Shown here one piece after another: positions 1-11,885 of a stretch of 64,000 nt of DNA (positions are counted from its first letter, which is position 1; every line of letters begins with the position of its first letter). The DNA is from Gari tellinella (lineage: Eukaryota; Mollusca; Bivalvia; Cardiida; Psammobiidae): positions 18,504,001-18,568,000 of the forward strand of contig OV277863.1 in NCBI GenBank assembly GCA_922989275.2, written 5' to 3'. Made by a program: the position numbers and the translations under genes. The notes beneath the pieces were generated by a model, which saw only the letters and a list, made by a program, of their open reading frames with translations, had not been told where the DNA came from and made no database searches.

Positions 1-1424
1 TTTTATTAGGGATATTATTCTCATGACTGTCACATACCCCCAGTAATACGAATATCTTCTCGTGGTTTTGTTTTGAAATTTTAGTATCTGGAATACAACC
101 ACAACACGCACATCTGGTCAATATTCTGATGAGCAGTGGACCATCAAATACGACACGTTCAGAAAAGCCTCGTGTTAAAGTTTATATTATCTAGTAAAAG
201 CTCTATTAAACCTTTTACCAATAAAACAGTATTTGACGGTTTTTGGTGCCCTTTGACGCGTTTGCCTATTTCTCACTTTTCATGTTTTGATCTGATAAGC
301 AATGGAACACTTTTCTTGCATCCTGATATATCTATTTCAAGACGAAGTGGGAAAAAGTGCAATGTACAAACATGTGCACACATGCATAGACTTTATTCTT
401 AGGAAGATGACTGAAACGAAATATATATCTTATTGAGTCTCTTTCTTTGATGATATTGTATGATGTGGTCACACGAAAGAAGACAAGATATAAAGCTTTA
501 ATAATAAGTTGGTTGCTAGATACAGGACATAAACATGTCATAAACGATATGTTATGAGGCTTTTTCTTCACTTCAAGCCTGAGTTTAGCAGTCATCTTTC
601 TTAAATACTAAAATTAAGCGATGAAGAAAACGTTAGGAAGAAAAGACAACCAAATAAATATTATTGTTGGTTTTGATAATAGGTGTTAGATTGATTCTGC
701 ACGAACGCAATGCAGAAACTCGTCTGATGCTTAGCGGATTCTTCCATGTTTATACGTTGTATATTGTTTGAGTCCACCTTTCTTTTCAAGGGCGCCTGAT
801 CTAAATTGTCATTTTCCTTTTTTCAATACATGTGCCTATTAGCTAACAATGCAGACTCAAATCGTGTTCGCTGTTTTGAATACCAAAGTAGTGTGCATTA
901 TCTTACTTTATGTTTAAATATTCAGTATAACTAGGAATAAATTCCCGTTCTAAGAGACATGTTTTATTAAATAGTTGGCTGATTTACAATAACTCACCTT
1001 TTATGACCATGCGAACGTACGCTTCACTTTATACGTTTAAGACCAGTGGTATTTGAAAACAAATTAAAGTAAATAGTAACTCCTTTTATGTTAAAGTTAT
1101 TATCGAAGATTACGACTTTTTAAGAGACGGACAACTAAATGATTCGTTGAATAGAAACACTGCAAACGATATATTTATTAAAACCTTTTTCAGCGACGCT
1201 CAAGATAACAATCATTGTTGAGCTTTAGCCATTCAACCCTAGCGAAGAGTATACTCGTCCTTTACGAACAATATACATGTGGAGAGTATATGGTCAAATA
1301 TGATCTAGATTTAAATTGCTAGAATTATTCATTGGAAGGTTTTTGGGTGAATGAGTTAACACAAACTACAGCTTAACGCACGACGACATTGATGTTATTA
1401 CAAAAGTTATGATTAGGCTTTGTA
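1..1424. other. No recognised feature
   Basis: AT-rich unique-looking DNA. Short open frames (for example 136-402 plus, 332-595 minus) have no recognisable motif. Confidence 0.5.
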
Positions 1425-1870
1425 CAGTGGAGAGGGCGTTATCGATAAAACTGTCATTTCCATTGCAAACAGTATTACAGTGGAGAATCTGTTATTCTTT
1501 CCCAATAAACGCGTTTACGCTAAAACTATTATTTGCAGTGCAAACAGTTTGGAGCCAGATCAGACGCCGGGTAACCCGGCGTCTGATCAGGCTCCAAACT
1601 GTTTGCCACCAAGATAAACATGAAATATCAGAATTGTCAAAAAGTTGTTCTTTTCTACGTTTTAGCGCTTTGCGTTTGCGTACGTTTGCGTTTAAACGGG
1701 AAAGAATAACAGATTCTCCACTGTATGTCAAACCGGGGATACCCAGTGTCTGGTCAGGTTTCAAACTGCCTGCAACTCATATTTAAACAAATAGTAAGAC
1801 TTATATAAACCATGTAATTTTCTGTATTTTCTTCTCCGTTAGATGGGAAAGGACAACTTCTTCTCCACTG
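1425..1870 (-). mobile_element. Family A fold-back element, old copy split by a younger A copy
   Basis: Left end TACAGTGGAGAGGGCGTTAT, right end CTTCTTCTCCACTGTA. The middle holds half of core I (..GCAAACAGTA) before the insertion and the other half (GTCTGGTCAGGTTTCAAACTG) after it. The copy is diverged and is interrupted at a TA by the element at 1478-1723. Confidence 0.75.
1478..1723 (-). mobile_element. Family A1 fold-back element, intact, nested
   Basis: 246 bp, flanked by TA on both sides. Ends are CAGTGGAGAATCTGTTATTC and its complement. Core I is at about 1537-1607. Strand convention used here: plus means the AAACGCAAACG half is on the left. TA duplication and CAGT-type ends fit non-autonomous Tc1/mariner-like elements, which is an inference since no transposase is present. 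Confidence 0.88.
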
Positions 1871-2810
1871 TAACGCAAAGGAGCTTGTACTGAGAACTGT
1901 TTTGGACGAAACACATCATAATCAAAGTCATCGATCAATGTAAACCACAGTGATCTGAACTTTTTCAGCTCTTGATTCCAAAGCTGTTACTGAATACATG
2001 TACATTGAGTTGATACCTATTGCATTGCGATGGTTTGCAGTCGAGTGTACTAATTTTGTCCTAATTTGACAAGCAATGCTTTTGAAGCAAGTCAAACTTG
2101 CCTTTGAAAGCGGCCACTTACAATACGATGAATTATCAATATATAAGGAATGTTGTAGCTTAACACAGGACTAAATCAAAGCAGACATCTGCAACAGGGG
2201 CTTTATATTTCACTTTTGTTTTATATTAAGTAGCAGCTTACCGGTATCTTAAAGGAACAACATACTTTTCCCGACAGTGACCGCTAAAGACAAGTTTAAA
2301 AGTAGCCGGAGAATTTGTTTAAAAACCCAACTGACATGTAAATCATCTAGAAGTGTGAGGATACTGTGATTGTTTACGGTATTTTTTCCACAGTGGTTAC
2401 AGTACCACAGCAAAGGTGTACACCTACCTTTCAATAAACAATAGTCAATGCCTCTGGATACCGGCGACTACTTAATGTAATACCAAGGTAAACATGAATA
2501 CTAACATATCAAATGTCCGTAATTACTATGGCTCTGCATTTAAACTGACATGCATCTTATAGACTGACTACTCATCGTTTGTGAAAGTGTTGTTTAACAC
2601 AGTTGCGACTGTGATGTAAACCAAAAACCATCAATTATTACGTTTCATTTACTCTTTTAAACATTTCAACAGTATAGAGTCTGAAGAATGTGTAATTATA
2701 ATAGGTTTATAGGTAAAGGTTATAGGTAAGATGGATACTTACAAAACATGAATAAAAAGTTGATATTTGACTAGAAAAACAAGTCAAAATGTGGCATCAG
2801 TAGTATCATA
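1871..2810. other. No recognised feature
   Basis: No repeat ends, core palindromes or convincing coding sequence seen in this stretch. Confidence 0.45.
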
Positions 2811-3168
2811 CAGCGCTCCCTCTCTTCAACGACATCCAATGGGAGACCCAAATTGTGTGCGTTGTTCAGAGGGAGTCGTTATAGGGAGGGAAATTGTCTA
2901 ACAATTGCAAACAGCTTGAATCCAGATCAGACGCCGCGTTACGCGGCGTCTGATCTGGATTCAATCTGTTTGTCACTCGTCATTAAGTATATTTCTGTCA
3001 AAATGTCAAAAATGTAACTTTGAGAAAAGCAGCAGACGACTATTTGAAGCAGACGACATTGCAGCCGTAAAAGCGTTAAACATAATTGACGTGTTTAGGG
3101 AGTTGCGACAAAGGTCGTTGTAAGGAGGCATTCGTTGTTGGGAGGGCCGTTGTAGGGAGGGATCGCTG
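2811..3168 (+). mobile_element. Family C fold-back element
   Basis: 358 bp between TA dinucleotides. Ends are CAGCGCTCCCTCTC and GGGAGGGATCGCTG. Core I is a near-perfect palindrome (CTTGAATCCAGATCAGACGC ...) around 2908-2974. Imperfect subterminal repeats occur in both arms (GTTCAGAGGGAGTCGTTATA; GTTGTAAGGAGG). Confidence 0.8.
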
Positions 3169-3396
3169 TATATGCAAATGGCATTGGAATGCTAGAAATG
3201 TATATTATTACATACAGTAGATACATGTACAACGTTATTCTTTCTTTTTCAAACGAAATTAAACGCACACACAATGAAAAGTATGTAGAAAATGACAATG
3301 GTTTGAAACAAATCACGATATACATGTAGTTTAATATAAGCTGCACAGTTTGGATACATATTACTTTGAATGATTGTGGTAGTGAGCTTTTTCTGT

Positions 3397-3655
3397 ACTG
3401 TGGGGAAGATGCCAGTATTTCCAAACAATTGCATTTGTGCTAAAACAGTTTGCTAAAGCAGTTGTTTCTTCTGTAAATAGTTTGGAGCCAGAACAGACGC
3501 CATGCAACTCGGCGATTGGCCATGCTCGAAACAGTTTGCCGCTTATAGTTAAATAAATCGTCAGGAGCTTTGAGAACCTTTCATTTTCTACATTTCTTTG
3601 AATACCATTTTTTGTGGCGTTTAATTGCAACGGGAAGAAATAAAGTCCTACTTCT
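3397..3655 (-). mobile_element. Degenerate family A copy
   Basis: TACTGTGGGGAAGATGCCAG at the left, a worn core I (AGTTTGGAGCCAGAACAGAC ... GAAACAGTTTGCC) at 3479-3541 and a GGGAAGAAATAAAGTC right end. Confidence 0.5.
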
Positions 3656-3986
3656 AAATGATTCACTGCGTCCCTTTAGTGTTTACTGGCTTTAATAAAA
3701 TCAGAAGTTCTTTCAGAGCGCCGGATGTTTTGGTGTTTTTTTCTGTAGAAAATATATGAAATAATTTCAATAACTATTTTTGTTATGTATGATATTGCTT
3801 TGCTTTGTGGTTCATTTCTTTTAAATAGGAAAATAATAGCACGTCCCCACCCAGCTGTGTAATCAAATATGTATGACTTTCGACTGAGCTTAAAACCAGT
3901 TTAGCGTTTTTTTCTTCAACTTAATATCTGGCACTTACACGTATATGCTGAATTCATCATCAGTTATTTACATGTATACTCTATAT

Positions 3987-4150
3987 CTGGTGGAGAAGAC
4001 GTATTCCTATTTATACGAGACTAAACGCTGACACAATTACAATTACAGGTTAAATTTAAGTATATATATATGTCCAAAACCGTTTGAAACGCGACCAAAC
4101 GTCAGGTCACTCGGTGTCTGAGCTGACTCCACACTGTTTGCAACTCACAT
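3987..4150 (-). mobile_element. Family A fragment
   Basis: GGTGGAGAAGACGTATTCC at the left and a worn core I (GACCAAACGTCAGGTCACTC ... CACACTGTTTGCAACTC) ending near 4150. The right part is missing. Confidence 0.45.
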
Positions 4151-4255
4151 TTGTTAGCTTAAATGCCTCATCAACTATAAATTTGGCTTTATGATAAGCT
4201 TTTTCTTCAGCTTTATATTTGGCTATATGATAAGCGAAGAATTACATAAAGCTGC

Positions 4256-5760
4256 CAACTGTCTTATATGCATATGTTGCTTTAAGGAATGGCTGTTCAT
4301 ATATCCGTATGTTGCTAGAATGGTTGTTTATACATGTATATACCTAGATAGTTGCTGCTTATTTATTGGTAATGTTGCTTTTCAGAGCGACTTCTTATAT
4401 ATCCCCTATGTTGTTTTTAGAATTGTTTATGTATCTCTTTGTTGCTTTAAGAATAGCTGTTTTATATATATTATATATTGCTTTTACGATTAGATATTTA
4501 TAATATATATTGAACCTTACATGAGTGCTCATTAATTAACGTGTTTGATAAACGAGTCGACGCGAGTCTTTCTGAGTGCCATATTCTTTTCAGTAAACGT
4601 GTTTATTAAAATTATAAGTATGTGGGATTCTACGAGTGGAAAAGCCTATCAAGTTAGTTAATTAAAGACATAATTTTCAGTCCATCCACCATATATATTT
4701 TCCGCCAACTAAACGGTGACATTGTTTATGAGAAAGTCACCAAAAATGACGTCATTTGCTTTTGGTTTTGTTGCTTATATCCCCTATGTTGATTTTAAGA
4801 ATAATTTATTGCTTATAAAAAAAATTATATCCCCTACGATGATTTACTGTAAGAATGACTGTTTACATATCCATATGTTGATTTTAAGAATTGTTGCTTA
4901 TATATCCCGTTTGTTGATTTAAAGGATGGCTGCTGATATTACCAAATGTTGTTTCTAATAACGTTGCTAATATATCCGTTTATTACACCTCGCTTTGAGT
5001 TACAATGTTAAATTCCCATAGACCTACAGTTAACATTTTGCATGTCTTTTACATCTATCCAAAAACATACTGTCACTCGTTCTGATATTCTTTTTGTGAC
5101 GTCACTCTAAAGGACATTACTTTTTTACTCCGTCCGAAAACGTACTGTCAGCCTTGACATGACGGTTGCTATTGGGTACATTGGAACGTTTGAAAGAGTG
5201 GAAACTTCTAATCAACTTTTGGCATTTTCTGTACAAGTTGCTTCCTTTTGTCCATTCCTTAACGATTTGCCCCATTTCGGAAGAAGATATTTGCCACCTA
5301 GACAATATAAAGACACTGTTTCTTCAATTTACTTATCATAACGTTCTTCTTTGTTTCCTGTAATATAATTATAAACAATATGACGTCGTAAGACGGCGAC
5401 GTCATTTCCCGCGGTATGTACATGTCCGCGCTAAATTGCTATTCACAACACATTTTATAAAAGACGAATAAAACGATTCCAAAGCCAGGGTTGGTAAGCT
5501 CGGTGTAATAAAATAAATATTAGATGTCAGTTTGCGTGACATTCAAATTGTCAACCCTCGAAAACAAGAATGTCACCCTCGGCTACGCCTCGGGGTGACA
5601 TGCTGTTTCTCGGGTTGACAATTTGAATGTCACGCAAACTGCCATCAAATATTTATATAATGTTGCCTTTAAGAATTCCTGATTATATATCCCTATGTTA
5701 CTTTAAAATGGCTGTATATATCCCATATGTTACTGTAAAGAATGGCTGTTTAACACAAGT
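4256..5760 (+). repeat. Dispersed degenerate minisatellite, three blocks
   Basis: Blocks at about 4256-4500, 4760-4975 and 5655-5765 repeat variants of ATATCCCTATGTTGCTTTAAG followed by AATGGCTGTTTAT, roughly 40-45 bp per unit. The blocks are separated by unrelated DNA (4500-4760, 4975-5514). Confidence 0.6.
5514..5657. repeat. Fold-back element with CTCGG stem
   Basis: About 48-bp inverted arms (GTCAGTTTGCGTGACATTC; GAATGTCACGCAAACTG) surround an inner inverted repeat, GTCACCCTCGGCTACGCC / TCGGGGTGACAT. The whole segment can fold into one long hairpin. Confidence 0.75.
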
Positions 5761-5764
5761 TTTA

Positions 5765-6318
5765 CAGTATATGTCAGGTAGTGTAGATAAAAAGGTGGCT
5801 GCTAGAGTTTCACACATTTCTTTTATTTCTTAGATGGTTTACAGTCAGTAATAAAACGTTGTTATCATACAGAACAAACTATTTTATAACTCCCAACTAT
5901 TTAGAAATAAAACCGGGATCTTTGTTTTCTGACATTAAATCTATATTGGTTTCCATGACGACTTCATGTCGATAAATGTGGATATAAAGCCAAAGATTAT
6001 AACATGGTGTGGTATAAGAACTCCGCCCACCTGGTCCAGCCATCCACGCCCCTGGCTAAGGAAGGGTTTTATGACCGAATAACAATATGCTAGGATATAG
6101 ACTGATGTGCAATAAAAGCAGAAAGCAATCGACTTACCTAAACTCTTAATTACGACTTGGTCAGTAGATTTTAAAGGAGAACATACGATCTTTGTATACA
6201 CGATCAGATACTAATACTCCTAACTATCGACAATGAATATTTGTCTTACAGCCGACAAGACATTTTGCTTTCAAGTTTGAATGAAACCATACGCAAACGA
6301 AACGCTGCTGTTTACTGC
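5765..6318. other. No recognised feature
   Basis: No motif, repeat end or convincing coding sequence seen. Confidence 0.4.
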
Positions 6319-6483
6319 TTAATTCGCCAGAGTATGGCGGATGATGCCTTTCCATATGTTCCTATCATTCATAGCTGTAGGCAGATCATTCAGTTGCAGT
6401 CCTGTGTCCTGGCTTAAAATATCTACATAGGTGAGCCGGGGTCTACCAATTGTCCTTGTCCCATGTTTTGGTGTCCATAACAC
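6319..6483 (-). pseudogene. LINE-type reverse transcriptase C-terminal fragment
   Basis: The minus strand encodes LWTPKHGTRTIGRPRLTYVD followed by ILSQDTGL..AMNDRNIWKGI. The W-P-HG-R..GRP..T..D.L..DTGL..AM.DR..W pattern is typical of the extreme C-terminus of non-LTR retrotransposon ORF2 proteins. No RT catalytic core is nearby, so this is a 5'-truncated relic. The clade is not assigned. Confidence 0.65.
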
Positions 6484-6594
6484 TAGCTGGCTGACTGGCA
6501 ATCCTGGGTGACGGAAACTATTGCCAGAGAAACGCAATACAATAAAGAAAATGAAAACCTTTTTGACAATATTGATTTGTATTAATCTTGATGA

Positions 6595-6690
6595 CGAACA
6601 GTTTTGAACCTGATCAGACACCAACTGTTAGCAGTGGAAATACTTGTTTTAGCACAAACGCGTTCATTAAGAAAGAATGATGTATTCCAA
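6595..6690 (+). mobile_element. Family A right-half relic
   Basis: GAACAGTTTTGAACCTGATC, then GCAGTGGAAATACTTGTTTTAG, then AAACGCGTTCATTAAGAAAG. Lies directly left of a young A1 copy. Confidence 0.45.
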
Positions 6691-6699
6691 AGTGTAATA

Positions 6700-6945
6700 C
6701 AGTGGGGAATCTGTTATTCTTTCCCCTTTAAACGCAAACGTACGCAAACGCAAAGCACCAAAACCTAGAAAAGAACAACTTTTGGACAATTCTGATAATT
6801 CTTGTTTATCTTGGTGGCAAACAGTTTGGAGCCTGATCAGACGCCGGGTTACGCGGCGTCTGATCTGGCTCCAAACTGTTTGCACTGCAAATAATAGTTT
6901 TAGCGTAAACGCGTTTATTGGGAAAGAATAACAGATTCTCCACTG
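6700..6945 (+). mobile_element. Family A1 fold-back element, intact
   Basis: 246 bp between TA dinucleotides. Ends CAGTGGGGAATCTG / CAGATTCTCCACTG, core I at about 6818-6884. Confidence 0.88.
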
Positions 6946-7004
6946 TAGCTACAACCTTATTTGTTTGTGTTACCTTATATTTTAAACAGTAACATGTAGC
7001 ATGA

Positions 7005-7080
7005 GTCTATATGGTCTAGAGGTTAACGTGTAGGACTGTGAAACGTTAGGGCAGAGGTTCAAATCCCGTCGAATACAAAA
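7005..7080 (+). ncRNA. tRNA-like sequence (tRNA-derived SINE head or tRNA relic)
   Basis: Box A-like TGGTCTAGAGG and box B-like GGTTCAAATCC stand at tRNA spacing. The 5' and 3' ends do not pair as an acceptor stem, so it is unlikely to be a functional tRNA. Confidence 0.45.
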
Positions 7081-7324
7081 CATTTTGTTTTCATTTCATC
7101 ATGTTTTTGGGTTGTTGTTTTTTGCAATATTTAGCTGAATTTTTCGAAAGGTCGATCTATTGTCTCCTGAGCCCATTTTGTTGCTTTCTGTTTTGTCAAT
7201 TTTTCGTAGGGCAACATTTCTCACTAACTATTTAAGATAATCGTTTGAAGTTTGGAACACTTGGTCAGTATTCTAAGTTAGTTTTCCTGAACATTGCTCA
7301 AAAGTGTTGTGTTTGTATTGAAAA

Positions 7325-7457
7325 TACTTTTGATTTTCTGATCAGATCCCGGGTTACCTGGAGTCTGATCTGGATCCAAAATTGTTTGAAGTGGAAAAAA
7401 TAGTTTTAGCGTAAATTAACGCAGTAATTAGGCAAGAATAGCGTCCTCTCCACTGTA
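7325..7457 (+). mobile_element. Family A right-half relic
   Basis: Diverged core I (TGATCAGATCCCGGGTTACC ...) followed by AATAGTTTTAGCGTAAA, a GGCAAGAATAG segment and a CCTCTCCACTGTA end. Confidence 0.6.
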
Positions 7458-7540
7458 GCATCGCCATCTGACAAAGCTTGTAATGTCTTTCAACTCTGGG
7501 TAAAATAAGGTGTATACATGTTGTTGATTTTTCAAATGTA

Positions 7541-7787
7541 CAGTGGAGAATCTGTTATTCTTTCCCGTTTAAACGCAAACGTACGCAAACGCAAAGCACT
7601 AAAAACGTAGAAAATAACTACTTTTGGACAATTCTGATATTTCATGTTTATCTTGGTGGCAAACAGTTTGGAGCCTGATCAGACGCCGGGTTACCCGGCG
7701 TCTGATCTGGCTCCAAACTGTTTGCACTGCAAATAATAGTTTTAGCGTAAACGCGTTTATTGGGAAAGAATAACAGATTCTCCACTG
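7541..7787 (+). mobile_element. Family A1 fold-back element, intact
   Basis: 247 bp between TA dinucleotides, with both CAGTGGAGAATCTG ends and a full core I at about 7660-7726. Confidence 0.88.
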
Positions 7788-8256
7788 TAATTCTCTGCAA
7801 TTCATTGCATTACATTAGCGTTTAGTTTCGTTTCGTTTAAACTGGAAAGATTAACTCATTCCTCTACTGAATCTATCCACGTTCGGTATACTGGGTATAT
7901 GCCCCTTTAATGTTAGTCATGAATATCCCATTACCTGGCTCAACTACCCGGCGACTTCTTAGCGACACCACCAAATACTGACAACGTCAGCCGACTGTCC
8001 ATCAACGGGAGATCAAATCCTAGATAAGACAATGCCACCTGCCAATCATGTCCAGACATTTCGAGCCCGTAATTACAGGGTGTGGGTGCTGGGAAAGTGC
8101 CCAGGGCGCTTCAAATTCGACAGCAGTCACACTGACCAGAGGGGCAGTGGACTTTAATGACGGTCAGTCAGCCTTTAACAAATGAAGGTCCACATTAACA
8201 ATAGCGAGTGCAGAACGTACAGTCGAGTTGTTACTCCTACTGCATTAACTCATATA
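7788..8256. other. No recognised feature
   Basis: More GC-rich than its surroundings (7930-8160) but with no coding motif or repeat end that I recognise. Confidence 0.35.
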
Positions 8257-8503
8257 CAGTGGAGAAGACGCTATTCTTTCCCAATAAACGCGTTTATGCT
8301 AAATCTATTATTTCCCATGCAAACAGTTTGGAGCCAGATCAGACGCCGGGTAACCCGGCGTCTGATCAGGCTCCAAACTATTTGCCATCCAGGTTAAAAC
8401 CAACATTCAGAATTCTGAAAAAGTTGTCATTTTCTGCATTTTAGTACAATGCGTTTGCGTTTCGTTTGCGTTTAAACGGGAAAGAATAACGTATTATCCA
8501 CTG
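8257..8503 (-). mobile_element. Family A2 fold-back element
   Basis: 247 bp; ends CAGTGGAGAAGACGCTATTC / GTATTATCCACTG, core I at about 8319-8385. It abuts the next element with only TATA between them. Confidence 0.85.
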
Positions 8504-8507
8504 TATA

Positions 8508-8725
8508 CAGTGGGGAAGACGCTATTCTTTCCCGTTAACACGCGTTCGAAATACAAACATATTGCTTAAAATGTAGAACAGTTTTGACAACTCTGACTAT
8601 GCACTTTAATCAGAGTGACTGTTTGGAGATTTATTAGACGCCGGTTTACCTAGCGTCTGTTCTGACTGCAAACTGTGTTCAATGGAAGTACTACATGTAG
8701 TTAAGCTTTAACGTATTCTCCATTG
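8508..8725 (+). mobile_element. Family A2 fold-back element, diverged
   Basis: CAGTGGGGAAGACGCTATTC at the left, CGTATTCTCCATTG at the right, and a worn core I (GACGCCGGTTTACCTAGCGTC) in the middle. Confidence 0.7.
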
Positions 8726-8745
8726 TATACCCCCATTAATTTTAA

Positions 8746-8990
8746 CCCTTTCCCTTATAGAAGCGACTTTTAGCGGATATGATTTATTCATCCGCTGAAG
8801 AAAATAGTTCCAATTTAATCAGCAATGAATATGTATTATAGGGAATATTTTCTATATTATAGCACATGATAGCTTAAAGCAGGCTGAAAGTAAAGCAGAA
8901 TGCGCCCTAAGGCGCATTCTGCTTTACTTTCAACCTGCTTTAAGTAGTCACTTATCTTCAATACTAGAAACAATGCTATCAGGTAAAGGG
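8746..8990 (+). mobile_element. Family D fold-back element, intact
   Basis: Flanked by TTAA (8742-8745, 8991-8994). Ends CCCTTTCCCTTATAG / AGGTAAAGGG. The centre is core II: TTAAAGCAGGCTGAAAGTAA, then GCGCCTAAGGCGC, then the complement. The TTAA target fits piggyBac-like mobilisation (inference). Confidence 0.82.
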
Positions 8991-9194
8991 TTAAATAGAC
9001 AATTCAAATTTCCAATTAAACTGAGACAATATTTCAAAATGACAAACTGCAGACCCTGATTAGGGATGAGGCGCTTATATAGGAGTCCTCTGACCAAGGT
9101 CTACACTGTTTGCATAAAACAAGTTCACTCTTTACATGTATAATCTGTGCAATTAATGAGTATTGTCGTTGTTTTAGTTCAATGGGTTAACGAT

Positions 9195-9340
9195 GTACCA
9201 CACTGGACTTCACTAGAACAGTTAATGTCCTCTTTTCTCGTGTCTGAGTCAGGTGGTTGCTGAAAGCAGGGTTAGAATAAAGAACGAACTTTTGGCCGGG
9301 CAATTCTGCTTTACTTTATTCTTGCTTTTTTGCACCGTCG
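9195..9340. repeat. Possible degenerate core II repeat
   Basis: GGTTGCTGAAAGCAGGGTTAG faces TTCTGCTTTACTTTATTC, a weak match to core II arms (family E-like). Confidence 0.3.
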
Positions 9341-9385
9341 ATAGACCGAAACAACTATGACACATATGCAGTTTAACTTGTGTTT

Positions 9386-9590
9386 ATCCATTCACTGTCT
9401 TACAATGGCTACACGGTTTATTTGCAAACAGTTTGGATCCTGACCAGATGCAACGTTACGCGGAGTCTAGTCAGGATCGTTACTATTTAATACCCGTTTC
9501 AATATGTCTAAAGTCAAAAAACTTTTAATTTAATTAAAAACGGCTGATAATTGTTTAAAATTGTTGACGTCATGGCCATGAAGGGATTTA
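9386..9590 (+). mobile_element. Family B fold-back element, diverged
   Basis: TATCCATTCACTGTC left end, core I variant GCAAACAGTTTGGATCCTGA at 9425, and GACGTCATGGCCATGAAGGG at the right. Confidence 0.6.
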
Positions 9591-9943
9591 GCTGTCGGTC
9601 TTTGAGGAAACGCGACACTCTCCAATGATAGGTCAATGCTTGATAAAAAAAAAGAACAGGAGTTTTCTGGTTATTTTACTATTATCATAAATAATGACTG
9701 CTTACTCACATGCTTTGTGAGACCGCTTAACAAAAGTTTTCAAGAATGTATTTTAAAAACATAAAACCATTGTTAAGCAGTACAATAAACGTAAAGCGGA
9801 ATTAATTTGAATTTAAATCTAAATTGTGCAATTTCATGCACATTAGTGACGTTATTCATTTTTTGGCTATATTCTGTATTTGTGTATACCAATAACTTCA
9901 ATAGAGACTCGACATACACAATGTACGACCGATAGTAGTATCA

Positions 9944-10256
9944 CTGTAGAGAAAACGTTAAATTCAAAAAAAGATTTACTGTCTAACCATTTTATGTGTG
10001 GCGGTGCCGTAAAACCCACCTCAATCAATACAACAAGAACGCAATGCAAGAAAACAGCATCTTCTTCAAATTTCTAGCGATTTATTTTATTCTGATTGGC
10101 AAACAGTTTCGAGCTAGAACAGACGCCGGGTCACCCGGCGTCTGATCTGGCTCCAAACTGTTCGAAATGAGCATAATGATGTTTTAGATTTAATGTGTTA
10201 TGTTTTTCCTGAATAAAATATGTTTAGACTAACGCCCTTATTTGGAAAGAATAACA
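9944..10256 (+). mobile_element. Family A relic
   Basis: CACTGTAGAGAAAACGTTAAATTC at the left, core I (GACGCCGGGTCACCCGGCGTC) at about 10100-10165, and TTTGGAAAGAATAAC at the right. The left half is rearranged. Confidence 0.5.
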
Positions 10257-10261
10257 GCAGA

Positions 10262-10800
10262 TATTAATATACACAGAACCAACACATACAAAATGTTCGA
10301 CAGAAATAACAACACACATACAGAAATGCATACAAAATGTACGACAGAAATTACAACACACTTACAGAAATGCATACAAAACGACGACAGAAATTACAAC
10401 ACATTTACAGAAAAGCATACAAAATGTACGACAGAAATTACAACACACATACAGAAATGCATACAAAATGTACGACAGAAATTACAACACACATACAGAA
10501 ATGCATACAAAATGTACGACAGAAATTACAACACACATACAGACATGCATACAAAATGTACTATAGAAATCAATACACATTGACACTATACAGAATGAAC
10601 TACAGATATAAATGCACACAGAAACTACACTTAAAAAGTGTACTGCAGAAATGAATACACACAGACAGTACTCGTAAAACGCACATACATGTAACGAACT
10701 ACAAAAATAAATGCACACAGAAACTACACTTATAACGTGTGCTGCAGAAATAAATGCACACATACTCGTAAAACGTACATAACGTACTACAGAAATAAAT
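10262..10800 (+). repeat. 44-bp minisatellite
   Basis: Unit ACATACAGAAATGCATACAA followed by AATGTACGACAGAAATTACAAC. Unit starts at 10321, 10365, 10408, 10452, 10496 and 10540 give a 44-bp period (one copy of 43). Degenerate units with ATAAATGCACACAGAAAC continue to about 10800. Confidence 0.85.
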
Positions 10801-10869
10801 AAGCAGAGACGGTTACATAAATTATACATACTTGTTTCTCGTTCACTACAGAAAATAAAATACACAGAA

Positions 10870-10930
10870 AGAAAAGCGTTATTCTTTTCGAATAAACGTG
10901 TTTATGCTGATTATACACATGTTGATTACA
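10870..10930 (-). mobile_element. Family A end fragment
   Basis: GCGTTATTCTTTTCGAATAAAC then GTGTTTATGCTGATTAT matches the left end of reverse-oriented A copies. Confidence 0.4.
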
Positions 10931-10993
10931 CCGACTAATGTGGCGCCTGATCCGACTTCTGTCTGTTGCCCAGATCTTGATGAATCTTCAATA

Positions 10994-11350
10994 CAGCGTT
11001 TCCTCTCTACAACGACATCCAATGGGAGACAAAGGTTATGTGTGTTGTTCGGAGGGAGTCGTTATAGGGAGGGATATTGCCTTACATTTGCAAACAGCTT
11101 GAATCCAGATCAGGCGCCGCGTTACGCTGCGTCTGATCTGGATTCAAGCTGTTTGTCACTCCTCGTTTAGATTTTTACTGTCAAAATGGCCATAATATTT
11201 CTTTGAGAAAAACAGCAGACGACAATTGTAAGCAGACGATATTGCAAGTTTGAAACGATAAACACAATTGTCTTGTTTAGGAAACTACGAAAAGGGTCGT
11301 TGTAAGAAGGTAGTCATTGTTTTGAGGGCCGTTGTAGGGAGGGATTACTG
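10994..11350 (+). mobile_element. Family C fold-back element
   Basis: 357 bp between TA dinucleotides. Ends CAGCGTTTCCTCTCTACAACG / GGGAGGGATTACTG, with core I (GAATCCAGATCAGGCGCCGC ...) at about 11090-11156. Closely parallels the copy at 2811-3168. Confidence 0.8.
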
Positions 11351-11507
11351 TATGTTCATTTTACCAGTCAGTATGTACATTTCGTTGCATGGCGTTCGTT
11401 TCACCTTTTACCACTTATTTTTAGTTTAGAACACATTGACCACTTTCAGCAAAATTGAAGGTAAAACTTAATGCGTATAGATCTACTGCTTTCCTTCCAG
11501 CATGATT

Positions 11508-11749
11508 TTAACTATTTCACTCTCAATGACGACACAAAGCGCATTTGCAAACAGTTTTGACACTGATCAGACGCCGCGTCACGCGGCGCCCGATCAAGTA
11601 CAAAATTGTTTGCTACTTGTTTTGAAATGCCGTCAGATATACATGTACTGCCTTAAATCTAACTTTGAAATCATATTGCAGACAACAATATTGAAGCAGG
11701 CGACAATATGGCGTAAAACCCCACGATCAATTTTATCATGAAAGGGCTA
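11508..11749 (+). mobile_element. Family B fold-back element
   Basis: TTTCACTCTCAATGACG at the left, core I (GACGCCGCGTCACGCGGCGCC) at about 11543-11610 and TCATGAAAGGGCTAAG at the right. Confidence 0.65.
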
Positions 11750-11770
11750 AGCTACCATCTACCAGGACAT

Positions 11771-11885
11771 ATAATATATTTCTTATGGTACATATTCATG
11801 ACTGTATAAAATGGAACTAGTTTCTTCAGAGGAGAATAAATTAAGCACCAGCGATTAAAAAGGCGTATTTATGAAGGAAGTAGTT
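11771..11885 (+). mobile_element. Family D right-arm fragment, no core
   Basis: ATTCATGACTGTATAAAATGG then TTCTTCAGAGGAGAATAAATTA and AAAAAGGCGTATTTATG match the D arm. Confidence 0.5.

Noticed and set aside
5166..5363. Overlapping 60-65-codon frames on both strands at 5.1-5.4 kb
   Set aside because: Short, unmotivated, and open on both strands by chance.
10242..10865. Repetitive frames over the 44-bp minisatellite on both strands
   Set aside because: Open only because the unit lacks stops; no conserved protein.
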